From positions 4,465 through 68,464 of the forward strand of contig JAPLSY010000080.1 of the NCBI GenBank assembly GCA_026398415.1: DNA of 64,000 nucleotides, written 5' to 3'. Source of the DNA: Kiritimatiellota bacterium (GTDB lineage: Bacteria > Verrucomicrobiota > Kiritimatiellia > JAAZAB01). The translations under genes and the position numbers were made by a program. The notes beneath the pieces are model-generated. The model had not been told where the DNA came from. It saw nothing but the letters and a program-made list of their open reading frames with translations, and searched no databases. Below are positions 25,381 through 34,537 of this stretch, piece by piece (positions within the stretch are counted from its first letter, which is position 1; each line of letters begins with the position of its first letter).

Positions 25381-27060
25381 ATGCACGATTTATCAACCGT
25401 GATTGAACGGCTTGGAGCACACGCGGCGCTCATTACGCCGCGCATTCTGACCCAGGTCTGCCGCGACCCGAACTCCGCCGCCTGCGGATCGTTTGATCGC
25501 GATTGGTGGCATTACCGAATTCGCGATTTTTCCTCCGTCATTCTCCAGCAGGGCGCGTATGCCATCTGGCTGGCAAGCCGTTTAGATGCGTTTACGGACT
25601 GCCGCGACGATATTGCCCGGCTGGCCGCCGCCGGCTGCCGATTCTGGAACGCGCGCGCCATCCGGCGGGGCGCCTTCGAAGAATATTATCCCTGGGAACG
25701 CGGTTACGCGCCACTGGCCTTTTCGACCCTGGCCATAATGAAGCTGGCCGCCGCCGGCGTTATATCCGCCGGCGAAGTCCAGGCCGGCGCTAAAATTGCC
25801 GCCCGCCAGTTGATGCGGTATTTTGAATCCGAGGCCGCCAACCAACAGGTCGCGGGATTGGCGGCCCTGGCCTGGATTGGCAAAGTATTTCCCCATCTTG
25901 CGGAGCCTGATGTCTTCGCCGTCCTGGCGCAAAAAACCATGGCGCTCCAGACCGCCGAAGGCTGGTTCATGGAGTACGGCGGACCGGACCTCGCCTATCT
26001 TTCGATCGCCCTCGACTGCCTATGGGACTTGCACGACGCCACCGGCGAAGCTTGTTATGTAAAGGCCGCCGAACAAGCCCTGGCATACATGGCCCCTTAT
26101 GTGCTGCTGTTCGGCGCAAGCATCGGCATGCATAATGCGCGCAATACCGACTACATCCTGCCCTACGGATTGAGCCGCTTCGCCGTCCACGGCACGGGGC
26201 GTTCGGCGCAGCTCGCGGCTACCGTGCTTGTGTGCCTGTATGAATCGCTGCCCGCGCCCGAACATTTTGCCCATGCGATTGACGACCGCTACCATTCCCA
26301 TTATTCGGGTCATTCGATTATTCGGGCCTATCTGTGCTTGAGCGGCAAATACTCCTCCGCGGACGACCGCGGAATTCCGCAAGCCGATGCAGCACGACAG
26401 ACCGCAATGCAAAAGGCCGAGGCATCCATTCCCTTCGATAAACCGGATAGCCCGGTTGAATTCCTCTTGCCGGAATGCGGTCACTACCTGAAACGCGGTC
26501 TGGCCAACGACATGTCAATCCTCCTTTCGCTGCGCAAAGGAGGCATCTTGACCGCCGTTCATGGCCGGCAACGGGTTTCGGATTACGGATGGCATGTCAG
26601 CGTCGGTAACCGCCAATTTGTGAATCACTGGTGGTCGGATCAGTGGACGTGGACGCGCGATGGCAATCGTTTTTGCATTCGCGGCCGGTTGGTCCCGCAC
26701 CATGAGATACTCAGCACGCCCTTAAAGCACTTGGTGCTGCGCACGCTTAGTTTTTTACTGGGCGATATGATCATCCCCGTCCTGAAACGGCTATTGATCT
26801 TCAAGCACCAGCGCAGCCCTTATGCTTTTGAGCGTGTTGTGACTATCGCGCCCCGCCGGATAATCGTGTGCGACCGCATTGATAACCTGCCCGCGGCTGC
26901 GGTCGTATTGTCGGCGCCCCGCGCGTCGAAGCGCCACGTATCGAGCGCCGACAGTTATCACCGCGAGGACTTGCGTCTCGCCGAGGGCGTAGCATGCCGG
27001 CGGACCAGAAACGTGGTTCAAGGGGTATTCACGGCCGAAACGGCATACGATTTTACATGA
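25381..27060 (+). CDS. Unknown protein, predicted alpha/alpha-toroid with heparinase-like tail
   Basis: About 559 residues, no signal peptide or clear membrane segment. Residues up to about 300 are rich in paired helices with Trp/Tyr motifs (DWWHYRIRDF, FEEYYPWERGYAP, WFMEYGGPDL), the look of an alpha/alpha toroid. The last third has more strands (GWHVSVGNRQFVNHWWSD), which vaguely recalls heparinase II/III or uronyl lyase/epimerase folds. I do not recognise a specific family. An alternative ATG lies at 25366. Its stop overlaps the next ATG (ATGA). Confidence 0.5.
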   Translation: MHDLSTVIERLGAHAALITPRILTQVCRDPNSAACGSFDRDWWHYRIRDFSSVILQQGAYAIWLASRLDAFTDCRDDIARLAAAGCRFWNARAIRRGAFEEYYPWERGYAPLAFSTLAIMKLAAAGVISAGEVQAGAKIAARQLMRYFESEAANQQVAGLAALAWIGKVFPHLAEPDVFAVLAQKTMALQTAEGWFMEYGGPDLAYLSIALDCLWDLHDATGEACYVKAAEQALAYMAPYVLLFGASIGMHNARNTDYILPYGLSRFAVHGTGRSAQLAATVLVCLYESLPAPEHFAHAIDDRYHSHYSGHSIIRAYLCLSGKYSSADDRGIPQADAARQTAMQKAEASIPFDKPDSPVEFLLPECGHYLKRGLANDMSILLSLRKGGILTAVHGRQRVSDYGWHVSVGNRQFVNHWWSDQWTWTRDGNRFCIRGRLVPHHEILSTPLKHLVLRTLSFLLGDMIIPVLKRLLIFKHQRSPYAFERVVTIAPRRIIVCDRIDNLPAAAVVLSAPRASKRHVSSADSYHREDLRLAEGVACRRTRNVVQGVFTAETAYDFT

Positions 27061-28985
27061 CCAACTGCAAACAACGTCAGGCTGTCCAAAATCTGCAACG
27101 CGGATTTGATTACCTCAAGTTCATGGCCGCCGGACTGCCTTCGTTCATCCTAGCCATACCGCTGAACTATATGCTGGTTGAATGGGCCGCGCTGCCCAAA
27201 AGCCCGGCGTATGCCCTGGTGCTTGCCTTTCAGGTGACCGTCAACTTTTTCATGTTACGGCGCTTCGTGTTCAAGGAGCGGACCGGCCGCTCGCTGCTCA
27301 CCGACTTTGCCGCCTTCTTTTCCGGAATCATGCTGTTTCGCCTGGCCGATTTCTTGCTCTATTCCGCGCTGGTCTATTATGCCGGCACCTGGCTGTGTGC
27401 ACTGGTCGGTCCGCAATACTATATCGGCATTCAGTTGGCCAACGTGGTCATTTTCAGCGTGCTGAAGTTTCTGTTCGCCGAACGCCTGTTCCTGCCCGGC
27501 GACCGTCCGGGAGCGCCGATATTATCCCGGCCGGACGTCAAACTGTGCCTTAAACTGGCGGCCGGTCTCTGCTTGCTCGCCGGGATCGCGGCGGCAGGGG
27601 TGGCATCGGCCGGAGTTGTCGCGCTTGCCGCCAAAGCGGAAGGGACCTGGGCGCAGATCGTGTGCGCAATCCGTCCGATATACTTTTATGCCGCCGCCGG
27701 CGCGGGCTGGCTTGCCTGGTACGTGCTGGCGTGCGGTATTCACAACAGCCTTGCGGACTGGATCCGCTTCGCCGCCCGCATGCTTTTCATGGTCGGCGCG
27801 CTGTTTGCCGGCATCGTGCTGCTGCTCATCTACAAGGGTGGGGCGCCCTGGGCATTCATTTTTTATGCCGACAAGCCAATACACGATCTCGCCATAAGCG
27901 CGGCGTGCTTCCTGGGCTGGTATATCCTTGCGCGCGGCATCCACAACAACCGCCAGGCATGGGCCCTTTTTAGCGCCCGGATGATCCTGCTGATCGTCAG
28001 TTTGGGGTTGACGTTACTGGCGGCGGAAATCGGGATACGCTTCTACCTGGATAAATATTGCCGGGAAAATTCTTTCGAGTACTGGAAAAAACTATGCGCG
28101 GAAGGCAAGACCATGCCGCTGCGCACGACCCACCCCATGTCCATAATCATCCGGCCCTGCGAGAATCGACGCCTGGTTTATGAACTTCAGCCCGGCCTGA
28201 ACCTTGATTTTGGGCACCGCCGCCTGAAGACCAACAGCGCCGGCATGCGTTGTTCCAAGGAGTACGCCCTGGAGCGCCTTCCTCATAGTATCCGTATTCT
28301 CGGGATCGGCGACTCCGGCATGTTCGGCTGGGACCAGGAGCAAGACGACAATTACATGGACGTATTGGAACGCAACTTGAACGAGCGCCATGACAGCGTC
28401 ACCTACGAGGCCTTGAACCTGGCCGTGCCGGGTTACAACACCCAGCTCGAAGTCGAAACTTTGCGGACCAAGGGCCTGGCCTATAAACCCGATATCGTCA
28501 TCGTGGGATGGTGCAACAACGATTACGGCCTGCCGTTTTTCCTGATCCAGCAAACCGATTTCCGGCGTCGGGACCACTCGTTCGTCAACCTCCTGATTTT
28601 TGATCGCAATCGGCTGCGCGAAATCATGGAGCCGGTGCAATTTCGCGAACTGCGGAAATATGACGCCAAGAGCGTGCTGCCGGAAATTGCGGACGGCACG
28701 AACATCGAGGGCGTCCGGCAGGCCATGCGCGAGCTAAAACAGCTAAGCAGTCAACACGGCTTTCGCCTGCTGGTTTTAGGTCCCATGGACGGCAACTGCG
28801 TCAAAATCTGCCAGGCGGAAGCGATCCCTTATTTCAATACCCGCGAAAGGATTCCCGGCGACAAATACCCCAAGGAATACTCCGTGCACTTCATGCATCC
28901 GGCCAAGGGCGGCCACGCCGTGCTGGCCAAGGAATTGGAACAATACCTGGACAAGCAAGGTTGGCTGCAACCGAAATTGGATTAG
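27057..28985 (+). CDS. GtrA-like membrane domain fused to an SGNH hydrolase
   Basis: About 642 residues. Residues 1-140 have four hydrophobic helices with the GtrA-type pattern (FMAAGLPSFILAIPLNYML, FQVTVNFFMLRRFVFKER, LANVVIFSVLKFLFAERLF), a family linked to flipping lipid-linked sugars. Further transmembrane helices follow to about 330, then an SGNH domain: GIGDSGMFGWDQ (about 415), VPGYNTQLE, VGWCNNDYG and a late HFMHPAKGGH. The ATG overlaps the previous stop. I infer a membrane enzyme that modifies a lipid-linked or surface glycan. Confidence 0.75.
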   Translation: MTNCKQRQAVQNLQRGFDYLKFMAAGLPSFILAIPLNYMLVEWAALPKSPAYALVLAFQVTVNFFMLRRFVFKERTGRSLLTDFAAFFSGIMLFRLADFLLYSALVYYAGTWLCALVGPQYYIGIQLANVVIFSVLKFLFAERLFLPGDRPGAPILSRPDVKLCLKLAAGLCLLAGIAAAGVASAGVVALAAKAEGTWAQIVCAIRPIYFYAAAGAGWLAWYVLACGIHNSLADWIRFAARMLFMVGALFAGIVLLLIYKGGAPWAFIFYADKPIHDLAISAACFLGWYILARGIHNNRQAWALFSARMILLIVSLGLTLLAAEIGIRFYLDKYCRENSFEYWKKLCAEGKTMPLRTTHPMSIIIRPCENRRLVYELQPGLNLDFGHRRLKTNSAGMRCSKEYALERLPHSIRILGIGDSGMFGWDQEQDDNYMDVLERNLNERHDSVTYEALNLAVPGYNTQLEVETLRTKGLAYKPDIVIVGWCNNDYGLPFFLIQQTDFRRRDHSFVNLLIFDRNRLREIMEPVQFRELRKYDAKSVLPEIADGTNIEGVRQAMRELKQLSSQHGFRLLVLGPMDGNCVKICQAEAIPYFNTRERIPGDKYPKEYSVHFMHPAKGGHAVLAKELEQYLDKQGWLQPKLD

Positions 28986-29141
28986 GCCGCCAAAGGCGGC
29001 AACTTTATCCATTATCAACGTTTATCGGGATGGCGGGCATGTTGTCCACCGCAGATCCGGACGGCGACATGCCGTCCCTCCATTGATATGACAAAGATTT
29101 AAATTTCTTAATATGAGCCCGGGATTGCGCGCGGTGCGCGC
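28986..29141. other. Convergent intergenic region with three short GC hairpins
   Basis: GCCGCC-AAA-GGCGGC (28986-29000), GACGGC-GACAT-GCCGTC (29060-29076) and GCGCGC-GGT-GCGCGC (29127-29141). None has a T-run, but together they lie between converging genes and could slow or stop transcription. Confidence 0.45.
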
Positions 29142-29166
29142 GTTCCTCGGCAACGGCATTACGAGA

Positions 29167-32100
29167 TCAGTCTCGAACCTCGACGTTCAAAGGCAGGTGT
29201 ACATCGTTCTTGCCATGCGGCACGGTTCCATCCAGCACATCGTAGCGGTCGCCGGTGTCCGAATCGTAAACTCCCATCCGTATAGTATAACGGCCGGATT
29301 TAACGCTCTCCGGCACCCGCACCTCATTGCTAAACGGACCGGTACAGTCGGGCAACTGTGGAAAACGCAACCGGTCCATCAAACGATAATCGGCCTGGAA
29401 TGCAATCCGGCCAGCCTGATCCACAAAGTGGACAAAGACGACCAATCGTTCCAAAGGAATTTGCGCCGTTTCAAACCGCCAGTTGAACCCAACGCCGAGC
29501 GGGTCACCACGGCGAACAGCATCGGCACTGAGCCTGGCGCCGATCAAACGCGTTCCGCCTTTAAACAGCACGGAAACCGCTATGTCCGGAAACGCCCGGT
29601 CATGCTTGGGTTCCGCAGGTTGGGGCGCCAGGCCGGCGCCGCGATCGATCACGGCTTGGCTCAGCTCGTTCAGCGCGGTTACGGTGGCCATACAATTGGG
29701 CTTGATGGTAAGGCTGTCGATTTCAACGGCCGCAACCTCAAACGGCTGAATGGTGATTACATATTCTCCGCCGCCTTTTGAAATGCGCAGGGGGCTCTGA
29801 ATATCAAAAAAATCCTCGCCGGCCATTGCACGCGCATCTTGTCCTGGCGCTTCCAACTTGACCCGTTTTTGGTCGCAGACCGCGCCGGTCATATCGGAGG
29901 CCCAGATCAGAAGTTCCCCGGCGCCCGAAGCGGACGGCGCCTGGCGCTGCAACCGCACCGATACGGTATAACAGCCGGGATCAAGCCGCAGCGGTTGTGT
30001 GTCGGCAATACAACGGGCAACCGGATTAGTCTGGCTCGAATCCGCCGGCGGCTGGCGAATCGTTTTCCCGCCCGAGGCCAAGGCATTGTCCAAAATTACG
30101 AACCCGCTGAGCGATAATTGCTCCGCCTCCAGGCGGATAAAATCCAACGATTCGAGATATTCGGGACTGATGCCATAAACCCGGCGGAAGGAATCGGCGT
30201 CCCTTATATTGCGCATCGGCGCAACAAGCGCTTTCAGCTGTTCCGCTTCCGCGCCCTTTAGCGGCCGCCCGGCGGCGGCCGCGCCAATCAAGGCCTGCGC
30301 GGCCAGAGTCGGATTTTTCGTTTCCAGCGCGGCCTGGCATAAGAGCGGCGCGGCTTCCTGAAAACGGTCGAGGTTATACAACATCGTGCCCGCATCCGCG
30401 GCGTCGGTGGCCCATCCCACCCGGGCATTGCCGTAGGCCGCGGAAACCTGCAGGCGGTAAAACCATGGTCCGCCGGCCGTTGTCGGGAACCGGGCGCGCA
30501 GCTTGGGGATTTCGAGGCAGGCGGTCTCTTCGGCCGCCAGGCTGATTTCCCGGCGCACGCCGCCGAGGGTGAACGCGATATGATTGGGAATTGCGGAATT
30601 TTGCAGGATGATGCGGGTCATTTCCAGCGGCCGCTCGCTCACCAGCCATTTGACCAGGGTCTTTTTCGGCTCAACCTGCATTAGTTTTTCGCTGCGCAGG
30701 AATTCCGGGCCGTTGTCGAAAATGAACTGGTTGCCCGTCAGCGACGGCTGGCGCTGATACACCGGCCTGCGAAAATCGTTTTGGATCAGCGAGCTCCCCC
30801 CAAGGTACATGGTGATCGGCAGATTGCGAAATACCGCCATGGAAATCGGCTCCAGGAAAAACCGCTTGAGCACCGGCCGGCCCATGGGGCGCGATTCCAT
30901 GTTGCCAAGCCGAAGCGAACCCTGGGCGGTTTCTTCCGGGGCAAACCCTCCGACGCTGCAGGTGTAGGATTCTGCCACGACATTAAAACGGCGCGGTATA
31001 TTTTCATCGAGCCAGGCTTGCGCCATGCGGCTGACATCCTGGTGCCAGAAAAAATAGTCTTCATGGATGGCGGCGCGGAGCAGGAACCCGCAGGCACCGG
31101 CGATTAATCCGACCTGAACAATCCGCGCCGCCCAACGCCAGGAACGCAAGATGGTCCGTTCCACCCCCGCCGTCAACACGACCGCCGCCATGAGAAAAAC
31201 GCACGGGGTAATCAGCGTGTGATAGACGGGATGCGCGGCGGGGCGCAGAAGCAGGGCGATCATAAACACAACCGGCATCGAATATAAAATGACATACCGG
31301 GCCCGGCCCCGCACAAGGCCGATCAGCCCAAGAATGGCGCCTAGGCAAACGACCGGGCCCAAAATTTGCGCCATAATGGGAAGATTCCGCTGTATGGAGA
31401 ACATGAATTTGGCCAGCTTCCCGCCGAAACGGATATTTTCCGGAATTCCCCGATAACTCGATATTTGAAAGAAGAAGGCAATGATATTTTGCACTGTTTC
31501 CGTAAAATGCGTGAAAAGCGTGGGCATGGCCAGAAAAGTCATAACGACGCCCGCAACCGCCATCACGGCGATGCGCCCAAGCGCACCGGGCTTGAAAAGC
31601 GGGCGCAATCCGCCGGCGCGCAGGATATGGGCGGCTAGGGCCGGCAAAATCGCCATGCCGCCGTGATATTTCGCCGCAAAGGCGCAGGCCGCGCAGATGG
31701 CGGCCAGCGCGTAGTCGCGGCAGCGGCCATAGCGGTAAATTCGGAATGCATACAAAACCGAAAGCGTCGCGAAAAATGCGGCGGTCGTGTCGCAGGTGGC
31801 ATAATGGCAGGAAACGATATCAGCCGGAGACACCGCCAGCAACGCGGCGGCGGTCAGGCCCGCCGCCCTGCCGAAATTTTCACGCCCGATTTTAAAGACC
31901 ACCAGGATAAGCACGGTTGCCAACAGCGCGTTCCAGGCCCGCATCAGCCACCACAATGTCAGGAGGTTGGGAACGCCTTTTTCGTAAGGCACGCCGACCA
32001 GGCGGTAGCACCCGTTATGCGCCAATTCGGCCGCGCGATACAGATATTCGACCAGGTGGGCATTGAAATACGGATAGGCGTCATAATCCAGGTCCCCGTA

Positions 32101-32325
32101 ATGGACGTAGTATTGGCCGCCCAGGAAGCGCTCAACGGCCCGGACCTGCTTGGCCGTGTCAGGATGATAGTCGTTCCATTCGTGCAGATCGTGCGACAAA
32201 CCCCAAAACCGCAGAATGAATCCTGCGGTTATAATAGCCAGCAGTAACCAGCGCGACATTGTCCCCATAGGCAAAGGCGCGCTGGCTTCGTTGATCGCTT
32301 CACATTTCATGGCATTACCCGGCAT
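29167..32325 (-). CDS. ArnT/PMT-like membrane glycosyltransferase with large C-terminal soluble region
   Basis: The 1052-residue protein has about ten hydrophobic helices in residues 15-430 and an acidic motif in the first outer loop (EWNDYHPDTAK), as in GT39/GT83 (ArnT-like) enzymes that use polyprenyl-phosphate sugars in the periplasm. Residues about 430-1052 are soluble: a part with helical pairs (about 640-720) and a beta-rich end resembling carbohydrate-binding sandwiches (GVGFNWRFETAQIPLERLVVF). It follows argG by 23 bp on the same strand and may be cotranscribed with pyrimidine/arginine genes. Substrate unknown. Confidence 0.75.
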   Translation of the reverse strand: MPGNAMKCEAINEASAPLPMGTMSRWLLLAIITAGFILRFWGLSHDLHEWNDYHPDTAKQVRAVERFLGGQYYVHYGDLDYDAYPYFNAHLVEYLYRAAELAHNGCYRLVGVPYEKGVPNLLTLWWLMRAWNALLATVLILVVFKIGRENFGRAAGLTAAALLAVSPADIVSCHYATCDTTAAFFATLSVLYAFRIYRYGRCRDYALAAICAACAFAAKYHGGMAILPALAAHILRAGGLRPLFKPGALGRIAVMAVAGVVMTFLAMPTLFTHFTETVQNIIAFFFQISSYRGIPENIRFGGKLAKFMFSIQRNLPIMAQILGPVVCLGAILGLIGLVRGRARYVILYSMPVVFMIALLLRPAAHPVYHTLITPCVFLMAAVVLTAGVERTILRSWRWAARIVQVGLIAGACGFLLRAAIHEDYFFWHQDVSRMAQAWLDENIPRRFNVVAESYTCSVGGFAPEETAQGSLRLGNMESRPMGRPVLKRFFLEPISMAVFRNLPITMYLGGSSLIQNDFRRPVYQRQPSLTGNQFIFDNGPEFLRSEKLMQVEPKKTLVKWLVSERPLEMTRIILQNSAIPNHIAFTLGGVRREISLAAEETACLEIPKLRARFPTTAGGPWFYRLQVSAAYGNARVGWATDAADAGTMLYNLDRFQEAAPLLCQAALETKNPTLAAQALIGAAAAGRPLKGAEAEQLKALVAPMRNIRDADSFRRVYGISPEYLESLDFIRLEAEQLSLSGFVILDNALASGGKTIRQPPADSSQTNPVARCIADTQPLRLDPGCYTVSVRLQRQAPSASGAGELLIWASDMTGAVCDQKRVKLEAPGQDARAMAGEDFFDIQSPLRISKGGGEYVITIQPFEVAAVEIDSLTIKPNCMATVTALNELSQAVIDRGAGLAPQPAEPKHDRAFPDIAVSVLFKGGTRLIGARLSADAVRRGDPLGVGFNWRFETAQIPLERLVVFVHFVDQAGRIAFQADYRLMDRLRFPQLPDCTGPFSNEVRVPESVKSGRYTIRMGVYDSDTGDRYDVLDGTVPHGKNDVHLPLNVEVRD

Positions 32326-32348
32326 TATGCAGTTAGGCCGTTCGACGA

Positions 32349-33584
32349 TTACCTTGCCCGGATTTGTTTTGCCCGGGCCAGGCTACGGGCCTCGACACTT
32401 TGGATCTCCACAAATCCCTGCGAGCTGACGGGGTTTAAGCCCCGGCTTGCTTCCATGGAAGAATCCGCCGGATTATAGAGTGAGCCGGGACAATCGGTCA
32501 GTTTCTGAAAATAGATGTTGCCCTTGTAAAGGCCCACCTGCACGACCCCCGTGGCGGATGCGGCCAACACGTCTATGGCGACCAAGGCGGCGCATGTGGC
32601 TGGGTCGAAATACCGGCCGTCATAGATCTGATTGGCCACTAAGTTCGAGAGGTGTTTGAAGAGCAGGGTAGCGCGCCGATCCAAGACCGCCTGATAAACA
32701 TACTCCAGGCAACGGCCCAGCAGTTCCATGCCGGGCGCTTCATAGACACCGCGGCTCTTGGTGCCGATCACCCGATTCTCCAGTGCATTCTTCATGCCGA
32801 TGCCGTTGCGTCCGCCGATCCGGTTGGCCAGGCGCATGGCCTCCAGGGGTGCGAATTTTTTGCCGTTGAGCCGGGTAGCACGCGCCTTCTCAAAATACAC
32901 GCTAAAGCGCTCCACTTTGTCCGGGGCCTTGTTCGGCCATACGCCCATGGTGGGCGTGACAATGGTACAGGGTGTTTGGAGGCTTTCCAGGTCCTCGGCT
33001 TCGTGGGAAAGTCCGGCCAGGTTGGCATCGGTGGAATATTTTTTTTTGCCGCCGGCGAAGGCATTCAGGCCGAAGCGCTTGAGATAGGCCGCCATCTGGG
33101 TGCGGCCGGGAAATTCACGCAGCAGTTCCGGATCGCGCCAGGGCGCATACACGTTCATCGCGGGCGCCAACACATTGGTGTAGCGTTCAAAGCGTACCTG
33201 GTCGTTGCCCCGTCCGGTGGCCCCGTGCGCCAGCACAGTACAGCCGCGTTTTTTCATTTCAGGGATCAGGCCCTGCACGGTCACGGCCCGCGCGATCCCC
33301 GTGCTGTTCCAGTAGCCGCCGTCATACATGGCCTGGGCCTTGATGACCTCAAAGCAGGCCTCGGCCATGGCACGCTTGAGGTCTACGATTACCGTGTTCG
33401 CGCCGCAGGGCGCCATGCGCTTCCGGATGGCGCGAATATCGGATTCGTCCGGCTGGCCGAGGTCCGCCGTGAAACACACGACGTCAACGCCTAAGTCAAC
33501 GAGCTTTTTTGTAATGGTCCGGCTGTCCAGGCCGCCGGAGACACACAGGCCGACTTTTTCGTTCTTCAGTTCATTGATCGTCAT
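32349..33584 (-). CDS. argG: Argininosuccinate synthase
   Basis: It ligates citrulline and aspartate using ATP. The 411-residue protein has the N-type ATP pyrophosphatase loop VSGGLDSRT (about 15-23) and YSTDANLAGLSHE, GVWPNKAPD and GTKSRGVYEAPG in the expected order. An AAAGGA ribosome site precedes the ATG, which overlaps the pyrC stop by 4 bp. It uses the citrulline made by argF at 10986. No argH is present in the window. Confidence 0.95.
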   Translation of the reverse strand: MTINELKNEKVGLCVSGGLDSRTITKKLVDLGVDVVCFTADLGQPDESDIRAIRKRMAPCGANTVIVDLKRAMAEACFEVIKAQAMYDGGYWNSTGIARAVTVQGLIPEMKKRGCTVLAHGATGRGNDQVRFERYTNVLAPAMNVYAPWRDPELLREFPGRTQMAAYLKRFGLNAFAGGKKKYSTDANLAGLSHEAEDLESLQTPCTIVTPTMGVWPNKAPDKVERFSVYFEKARATRLNGKKFAPLEAMRLANRIGGRNGIGMKNALENRVIGTKSRGVYEAPGMELLGRCLEYVYQAVLDRRATLLFKHLSNLVANQIYDGRYFDPATCAALVAIDVLAASATGVVQVGLYKGNIYFQKLTDCPGSLYNPADSSMEASRGLNPVSSQGFVEIQSVEARSLARAKQIRAR

Positions 33585-34537
33585 AAGAATTTCCTTTCTC
33601 CAAAAACCCGCTGAATGGCGGTGCTGGTAATGTCCTTGATCGTGGCTTCACTCACGCCCCAATAGGGTAAAACATCCTCCACCAGCGACCGGTACAGGCA
33701 GAGCGAAGGATAGCCGGATTCGTAGGGTGGGTACAGTTTCTCGCTGATGGCGTGGGGCGCGTGGTCCGTTTCGATCCAGTCAATTTCGCCCCGCTTGAGC
33801 GCCTGGCGCAGAGCGACGGTATCCGCCAACTCGCGCAACGGCGGGTTGACCTTATAAAGCATGCCTTCCCGGCCTTTCATGTGATCCGCTGACCACAGCA
33901 AATGGTGGGGGGTGACACCGCAGGTGATATTCAGATCCTGCCGTGCCGCCTTGACAAGCTCCAACGATGCCGCCGTAGAGAGGTGGCAGATGTGCAAAGT
34001 CCCCTGAAAATTAGCCGCCCGGGCAAACGCAATTTGATCGGCAATTGAGGCGGTTTCCGCCTGGGGCGGGCGCGCCAGGCTATGACTGGCCGGCCGCGCA
34101 GCATCAAAACTGCGGGTGAACAGCGTCTCCTTTTCGGCATGTACCGCCAGCACACCATGGTAACCGGCGGCGGCCAAAAGCGCGTATACTTTCCTTTGGT
34201 CTTCCTCGCGCGCCAGGGCAAGGGCGCCCACCGAATGGCCGGCATAGAGTTTGATACCGATGACCTGGCCGCACTGGTTGACCAGGTTGACGGCTTCGCG
34301 TAATTGCCTTTCGTCGGTCGTGGCGCCCAGGTAAAGCCGGTAGCGCTTCAGGTCATCACGCGGAACAAGCGCCAGACGCGCCTCCATGTCGCGTTCCGTC
34401 AGGAGCGGCGGGTCCGTGTTGGGCATGTCGAAAATCATGTCCACACCTTGCTCGTCGCACAGTTTCAGGACGTGGGCAATGGTTTCCTTGTAAGCCTGTT
34501 TGCCGTCGCGGCAATGGACATGGGGATCAATTCTCAT
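33581..34537 (-). CDS. pyrC: Dihydroorotase
   Basis: It closes carbamoyl-aspartate to dihydroorotate. The 318-residue amidohydrolase has DPHVHCRDG at its very N terminus (metal His pair), a Lys in IGIKLYAG that may be carboxylated, His in AVHAEKE and HICHLST, and the catalytic Asp in ETDHAPH. It is nearer in length to class II dihydroorotases (about 345) than to class I (about 420). It overlaps both neighbours, pyrE and argG, by 4 bp. Confidence 0.92.
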   Translation of the reverse strand: MRIDPHVHCRDGKQAYKETIAHVLKLCDEQGVDMIFDMPNTDPPLLTERDMEARLALVPRDDLKRYRLYLGATTDERQLREAVNLVNQCGQVIGIKLYAGHSVGALALAREEDQRKVYALLAAAGYHGVLAVHAEKETLFTRSFDAARPASHSLARPPQAETASIADQIAFARAANFQGTLHICHLSTAASLELVKAARQDLNITCGVTPHHLLWSADHMKGREGMLYKVNPPLRELADTVALRQALKRGEIDWIETDHAPHAISEKLYPPYESGYPSLCLYRSLVEDVLPYWGVSEATIKDITSTAIQRVFGERKFL

